A stretch of DNA of 35,448 nucleotides from Eubacteriaceae bacterium. GTDB taxonomy: Bacteria; Bacillota; Clostridia; Peptostreptococcales; Anaerovoracaceae. Of this stretch, positions 32,689-35,448 are shown one piece after another (the first letter of the stretch is position 1; each line of letters begins with the position of its first letter). A program made the position numbers and the translations under genes. Below the pieces are notes generated by a model. It had not been told where the DNA came from and searched no databases. It worked only from the letters and a program-made list of their open reading frames with translations. The stretch is taken from NCBI GenBank assembly GCA_028727785.1, contig JAQYNQ010000052.1, forward strand, positions 1-35,448. The letters are read 5' to 3'.

Positions 32689-32717
32689 ATTTTACAATAT
32701 TGTTAAGAAAATAGCAA
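32689..32717 (-). promoter_or_regulatory. Sigma-A promoter of the CoA-transferase gene
   Basis: On the minus strand TTGCTA (32717-32712), 17 bases, then TAAAAT (32694-32689). Transcription would begin near 32682, leaving a leader of about 67 bases. Confidence 0.6.
32700..32717. promoter_or_regulatory. Rex-like operator, overlapping the -35 of the CoA-transferase promoter
   Basis: TTGTTAA-GAAA-ATAGCAA matches the Rex consensus TTGTTAA-N4-TTAACAA at 12 of 14 positions. It covers the -35 hexamer and the upstream part of the spacer. It is centred 38 bases from the other Rex-like site. Confidence 0.55.
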
Positions 32718-32728
32718 GCAGATTACAA

Positions 32729-32757
32729 TTGAAAAAATCAGTAATAAAGTATAAAAT
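32729..32757 (+). promoter_or_regulatory. Sigma-A promoter of the aldo/keto reductase-peroxiredoxin unit
   Basis: TTGAAA (32729-32734), 17 bases, then TAAAAT (32752-32757), with an overlapping TATAAA. Transcription would start near 32764. The -35 lies 12 bases from the second Rex-like site, so both directions could be co-regulated. Confidence 0.65.
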
Positions 32758-32796
32758 TTTCTTAAAGAAAGCAGAAAGGACATGAGAATTTCATTT

Positions 32797-33975
32797 ATGC
32801 AATACAGAAAAAACAGAAATGGTGAACCGATTTCCCTTCTAGGATTCGGCTGTATGCGATTTTCAAGAAAGGGTGGAAAAATAGATATAGAAAAAGCAGA
32901 AAAAGAAGTTTTGCGCGCCTATGAAGCGGGCGTCAACTATTTTGATACAGCATATCTGTATCCGGGGAACGAGGCTGCGCTGGGAGAAATACTGGAGAGA
33001 AACAACCTGAGATGCAATGTGAACGTGGCTGCCAAGCTACCTCAGTATTTGGTGAAAAATGCTTCACAGTTTGACAAATTTTTCAATGAGGAATGCCGGC
33101 GTCTTCGCACAGATTATATCGATTACTACCTGATGCATATGCTGACGGATTTTGGTTCCTGGGAGAAGCTGGATCGCCTAGGAGTGCGTGACTGGATCAA
33201 AACCCGAAAGGATTCAGGTCAGATTCGCCAGATCGGTTTTTCCTTTCACGGAAACACGGAAGAATTCATCAGAATTCTCAATGACTACGACTGGGACTTC
33301 TGCCTGATTCAGTACAACTACATGGATGTGAATACTCAGGCCGGTCGTGAGGGACTGCGTGCCGCCTACGCAAAAGGAATTCCTGTAATGATTATGGAGC
33401 CGCTTCGTGGAGGAAAGCTTGTTGAACTTTTACCAAAGGATGCACGCCGGCTGATGGAAGATTTTGCGGTGAAGAGAAGTCCTGCGGAATGGGCATTTAG
33501 ATGGCTGATGCAGCAGCCTGAGGTCACGTGTGTTTTATCGGGGATGAACTCCATGGAGATGCTGGAGGAAAACATTAGAATTGCTTCAGAAGTTGAAATT
33601 GGAGAGTTTGGACAGGCTGAAGAAGTTTTGATAGAATCCGTTAGAGATGCAATTAACGCTAAACTTCAGGTTAACTGTACTGCTTGCCGTTACTGCATGC
33701 CTTGTCCAGGAAATATCGATATTCCGGGAACATTTAAATGCTTTAACACAATGTACAGCGAGGGAAAAGGATCGGGACGCCGGGAGTTTATGCAGATGGT
33801 AGCGTTACAGCGTGAAACGAGAAAATGTCTTAATTGTGGCAAATGTGAAACTCACTGCCCTCAGAAGCTGAATATACGTGAGGAGCTGGCCCGTGCGGAC
33901 AAAGCTCTCCTGCCTTGGTATTACAGGGTTGGACTGAAGGCTATCGGGGTATATAAAAATTATATGGATAAGTAG
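32797..33975 (+). CDS. Aldo/keto reductase with C-terminal 2x[4Fe-4S] domain
   Basis: This protein is about 392 residues. The N-terminal AKR barrel shows LGFGCMRFS, the catalytic D-Y region NYFDTAYLYPG, a K (AAKLPQYL) and H (MHMLTD). The C-terminal ferredoxin-type domain has CTACRYCMPCPGNID and CLNCGKCETHCPQKL. This AKR plus Fe-S architecture is common in anaerobic Clostridia, but the physiological substrate is unknown. Start choice is uncertain. The ATG at 32782 is only one base from GAAAGGA, too close. The ATG at 32797 begins MQYRKNRNG, the usual start of the family, but is 16 bases away. It is followed 23 bases later by a peroxiredoxin gene. Confidence 0.85.
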   Translation: MQYRKNRNGEPISLLGFGCMRFSRKGGKIDIEKAEKEVLRAYEAGVNYFDTAYLYPGNEAALGEILERNNLRCNVNVAAKLPQYLVKNASQFDKFFNEECRRLRTDYIDYYLMHMLTDFGSWEKLDRLGVRDWIKTRKDSGQIRQIGFSFHGNTEEFIRILNDYDWDFCLIQYNYMDVNTQAGREGLRAAYAKGIPVMIMEPLRGGKLVELLPKDARRLMEDFAVKRSPAEWAFRWLMQQPEVTCVLSGMNSMEMLEENIRIASEVEIGEFGQAEEVLIESVRDAINAKLQVNCTACRYCMPCPGNIDIPGTFKCFNTMYSEGKGSGRREFMQMVALQRETRKCLNCGKCETHCPQKLNIREELARADKALLPWYYRVGLKAIGVYKNYMDK

Positions 33976-33998
33976 AATAACTATAGGAGGTAAAGATT

Positions 33999-34664
33999 AT
34001 GGACGAAAACAGAACAACAAGTCAGATGCCGTTAATTGGTGACAGAGCACCTGAATTTCATGCAATGACAACAAAGGGAAAAATTGATTTTCCTCAGGAT
34101 TATAGTGGGTCATGGGTTGTGCTTTTCTCTCACCCTGCAGATTTTACACCGGTATGTACAACTGAGTTTATTACTTTTGCATCTATGGCAGAGGAGTTTG
34201 AAGAAATAAACACAAAGCTTATAGGGCTGTCAATTGACTCACTGCATTCACATCTTGCCTGGGTAAAAAATATCGAAAGCATTGAATGGAACGGACATAA
34301 GGATATGAAAATCCCATTCCCTGTCATTGCGGATATAAGCATGAATGTGGCAAGAAAATACGGCATGCTGCAGACAGTAGCAAACACGCAGACCGTTAGA
34401 GCCGTATTTATTATTGACCCAGAAGGCATTATCCGTACAATTCTGTATTACCCAATGTCAGTAGGTCGTAATCTTGATGAAATCAAGAGAATAATCGTAT
34501 CTCTGCAGCTTCATGACGAAATCGGCACTGCCACTCCGGCAAACTGGAATCCGGGAGACGATGTTCTTCTTGGTGCACCTCTTACATTGGATGAGGCAGA
34601 GGAGAGAAAAAACAGAGATGATGTGGAAATTATCGAATGGTACCTGACAAAGAAAAAATTATAA
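33999..34664 (+). CDS. 1-Cys peroxiredoxin (AhpC/TSA, Prx6-like)
   Basis: A 221-residue thiol peroxidase. The peroxidatic C53 lies in HPADFTPVCTTEF, with the supporting Thr/Arg network and the Prx6-type C-terminal domain (YYPMSVGRNLDEIKR and NWNPGDDVLLGAP). C53 is the only cysteine in the whole protein. The resolving Cys commonly found near the C-terminus of related archaeal/clostridial enzymes is absent (EIIEWYLTKKK here). The enzyme must therefore be recharged by an external thiol or partner. TAGGAGG is well placed before the ATG. It is cotranscribed with the Fe-S aldo/keto reductase and probably protects anaerobic metabolism against peroxide. Confidence 0.9.
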   Translation: MDENRTTSQMPLIGDRAPEFHAMTTKGKIDFPQDYSGSWVVLFSHPADFTPVCTTEFITFASMAEEFEEINTKLIGLSIDSLHSHLAWVKNIESIEWNGHKDMKIPFPVIADISMNVARKYGMLQTVANTQTVRAVFIIDPEGIIRTILYYPMSVGRNLDEIKRIIVSLQLHDEIGTATPANWNPGDDVLLGAPLTLDEAEERKNRDDVEIIEWYLTKKKL

Positions 34665-34667
34665 TAG

Positions 34668-34696
34668 TTGATACTTTTCAGAGAACGTGGTATGCT
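34668..34696 (+). promoter_or_regulatory. Promoter of the tRNA-Arg gene
   Basis: TTGATA (34668-34673), 17 bases, then TATGCT (34691-34696), about 20 bases upstream of the mature tRNA 5' end. Confidence 0.65.
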
Positions 34697-34716
34697 ATTA
34701 TTCGTGAAATGAATAA

Positions 34717-34791
34717 GTCTCCGTAGGTAAATGGATATACCAACGCTCTCCTAAAGCGTAATTGTGGGTTCGATTCCCACCGGGGATACCA
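34717..34791 (+). tRNA. tRNA-Arg (anticodon CCU)
   Basis: A complete cloverleaf. The acceptor GTCTCCG pairs with CGGGGAT (G-U pairs at the first and fourth positions). The D stem is GGTA/TACC, and the anticodon stem ACGCT/AGCGT closes loop CTCCTAA with anticodon CCT at 34750-34752. The T arm is GTGGG-TTCGATT-CCCAC, with discriminator A and an encoded CCA at 34789-34791. It reads AGG codons. tRNA 3' ends are frequent integration sites, and element remnants follow. Confidence 0.95.
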
Positions 34792-34799
34792 CAAACAGG

Positions 34800-34833
34800 C
34801 AGAGCCTTCCGAAGGGAGGGCTCTGTTTGTTTG
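34800..34833 (+). terminator. Terminator of tRNA-Arg
   Basis: CAGAGCCTTCC (34800-34810) and GGAGGGCTCTG (34815-34825) form an 11-bp stem with one G-U pair and a GAAG loop, followed by TTTGTTTG. Confidence 0.85.
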
Positions 34834-35007
34834 TGAGATAATTGAAGGGAATCGAACAATTATCAAAATCTGAAAGTATTGAAAAATGAAGGTTTGACAC
34901 ATTGCCTGATTCGAGTGTAAGCACAAGTGTAAGCATTTTGATGGATGTTGCAGCAGGGGCTTACATGGTGGAAAACTACATATTGAATGAATGGCGTGTG
35001 GACCTAA
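34834..35007 (+). other. Stretch between tRNA terminator and primase fragment, no intact gene
   Basis: All frames contain stops. A short open piece (34846-34911) ends NLKVLKNEGLTHCLIRV, and another frame just after reads AAGAYMVENYILNEWRV before a stop at 35020-35022. Both look like debris of an integrated element (for example an integrase tail), but I cannot assign them. Confidence 0.3.
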
Positions 35008-35361
35008 GTCAAGAACAATTATAAGTTTACGATTAGTGCGAAATCGCAGAACCTCAAAGCACAGTATATGGAGAATGACAACAGCGTCAAAGTTTTCTTT
35101 GAATCGGAAGGTTATATCGAATTTAAGCCCAACGAGAAGTGTTCAACGGTGGTTCTTTACATGGTATACAGCCGATGGTGCTATGATAATGCAATCAAAC
35201 CGTCAGTAACAGCAACATTTACTCAATACCTGAGCGATAATGAGGCAGATTTCTCAGGCAGCCGCCTTCATCACGAAATCTACCTATCCGATGCACGCAA
35301 GGTTGCTCCTGAAAAATGGAAAACCGTCATCCGACATCCCATTAAACGCAAGGAAGCATGA
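35008..35361 (+). pseudogene. C-terminal fragment of a phage/plasmid-type primase-helicase (D5/P4-like)
   Basis: The frame is open from after a stop at 35005-35007 to TGA at 35359-35361, about 117 residues, of which 97 follow an internal ATG at 35068. The sequence resembles the last domain of D5/P4-family primase-helicases: FKPNEKCSTVVLYMVYSRWCYDNAI, then a TFTQYLSDNEADF segment. The YxxWCxxN pattern is typical of that winged-helix region. No upstream helicase is present, so the gene is 5'-truncated. It sits 217 bases downstream of a tRNA, consistent with the decayed end of an integrative element. The family assignment is moderate; an expressed short protein is unlikely. Confidence 0.45.
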
Positions 35362-35378
35362 AAAAAGGAGGCAGACCT

Positions 35379-35448
35379 ATGAATCAAGCTCTTGTTGTCA
35401 TCGATATCCAGAATGACATCACAAAGCATTATAAGGATATCATTCACA
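35379..35448 (+). CDS. Isochorismatase-like cysteine hydrolase, N-terminus (cut by window edge)
   Basis: The ATG at 35379 follows AAAGGAGG at 35364-35371. The 23 visible residues include ALVVIDIQNDI followed by TKHYKDII. The opening strand with its catalytic Asp (VIDIQND) is the hallmark of isochorismatase/nicotinamidase-like cysteine hydrolases. The rest lies beyond the window, so the substrate cannot be judged. Confidence 0.7.
   Translation, partial: MNQALVVIDIQNDITKHYKDIIH

Noticed and set aside
34678..34926. Minus-strand open frames of 61-82 codons across the tRNA (text such as RWESNPQ)
   Set aside because: They are translations of the antisense of tRNA-Arg and its terminator, a well-known source of spurious proteins.

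Overview
The window reads as chromosome of a low-GC, strictly anaerobic, amino-acid-fermenting Firmicute of the class Clostridia. The signs are strong AGGAGG-type ribosome binding sites, short intergenic gaps with T-tailed hairpin terminators, ferredoxin-linked 2-oxoacid oxidoreductase, a butyryl-CoA:acetate-type CoA-transferase, a 1-Cys peroxiredoxin and a full histidine-fermentation operon. A family such as Anaerovoracaceae or Peptostreptococcales would fit, but that placement is inference; no rRNA is present to fix it.

Layout, left to right. (1) 1-242: 3' remnant of an IS transposase. (2) 243-2638: acylglycerolphosphate acyltransferase on the minus strand, then a PAP2 phosphatase overlapping cysteine synthase. 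(3) 2674-7328: a sigma-54 activator, a textbook -24/-12 promoter, a YfcC-family carrier and a beta-aspartyl dipeptidase. This looks like a self-contained, sigma-54-controlled isoaspartyl-dipeptide uptake and cleavage module. (4) 7435-11095: nucleotidyltransferase (minus), DUF2148 ferredoxin-like protein, the rpsF-ssb-rpsR operon with a two-hairpin leader, and a short-chain dehydrogenase. (5) 11423-18527: hutH-hutU-hutI-fchA-ftcD plus a GntR/FCD regulator. Histidine is converted to glutamate, with the formimino group passed to tetrahydrofolate. The urocanase is the long, animal-like form. (6) 18591-19196: a miniature amidohydrolase that has lost its catalytic barrel. (7) 19457-22222: korDABC 2-oxoacid:ferredoxin oxidoreductase. 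(8) 22377-23516: alanine racemase, then a ~300 bp structured intergenic element full of inverted repeats. (9) 24024-26286: an unrecognised protein and a CstA-type pyruvate/peptide transporter. (10) 26491-31179: two tandem ABC ATPase-permease fusions. (11) 31254-34664: CoA-transferase (minus) divergent from a ferredoxin-type aldo/keto reductase and a peroxiredoxin, with two Rex-like operators between them. (12) 34717-34791: tRNA-Arg(CCU), followed by remnants of an integrated element (a primase C-terminal fragment) and the start of a cysteine-hydrolase gene.

Together the genes describe energy metabolism from amino acids and peptides. Dipeptides and histidine are taken up and broken to aspartate, glutamate, ammonia and one-carbon folate. 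Oxoacids are oxidised with reduction of ferredoxin, and acyl-CoA is drained through the CoA-transferase, whose promoter appears wired to the NADH/NAD ratio.

The best candidates for something undescribed are the sigma-54/YfcC/IadA module with a Glu-type metal centre, the barrel-less amidohydrolase beside the hut operon, the paired perfect DnaA boxes at the end of cysK, and the 23559-23864 repeat element.
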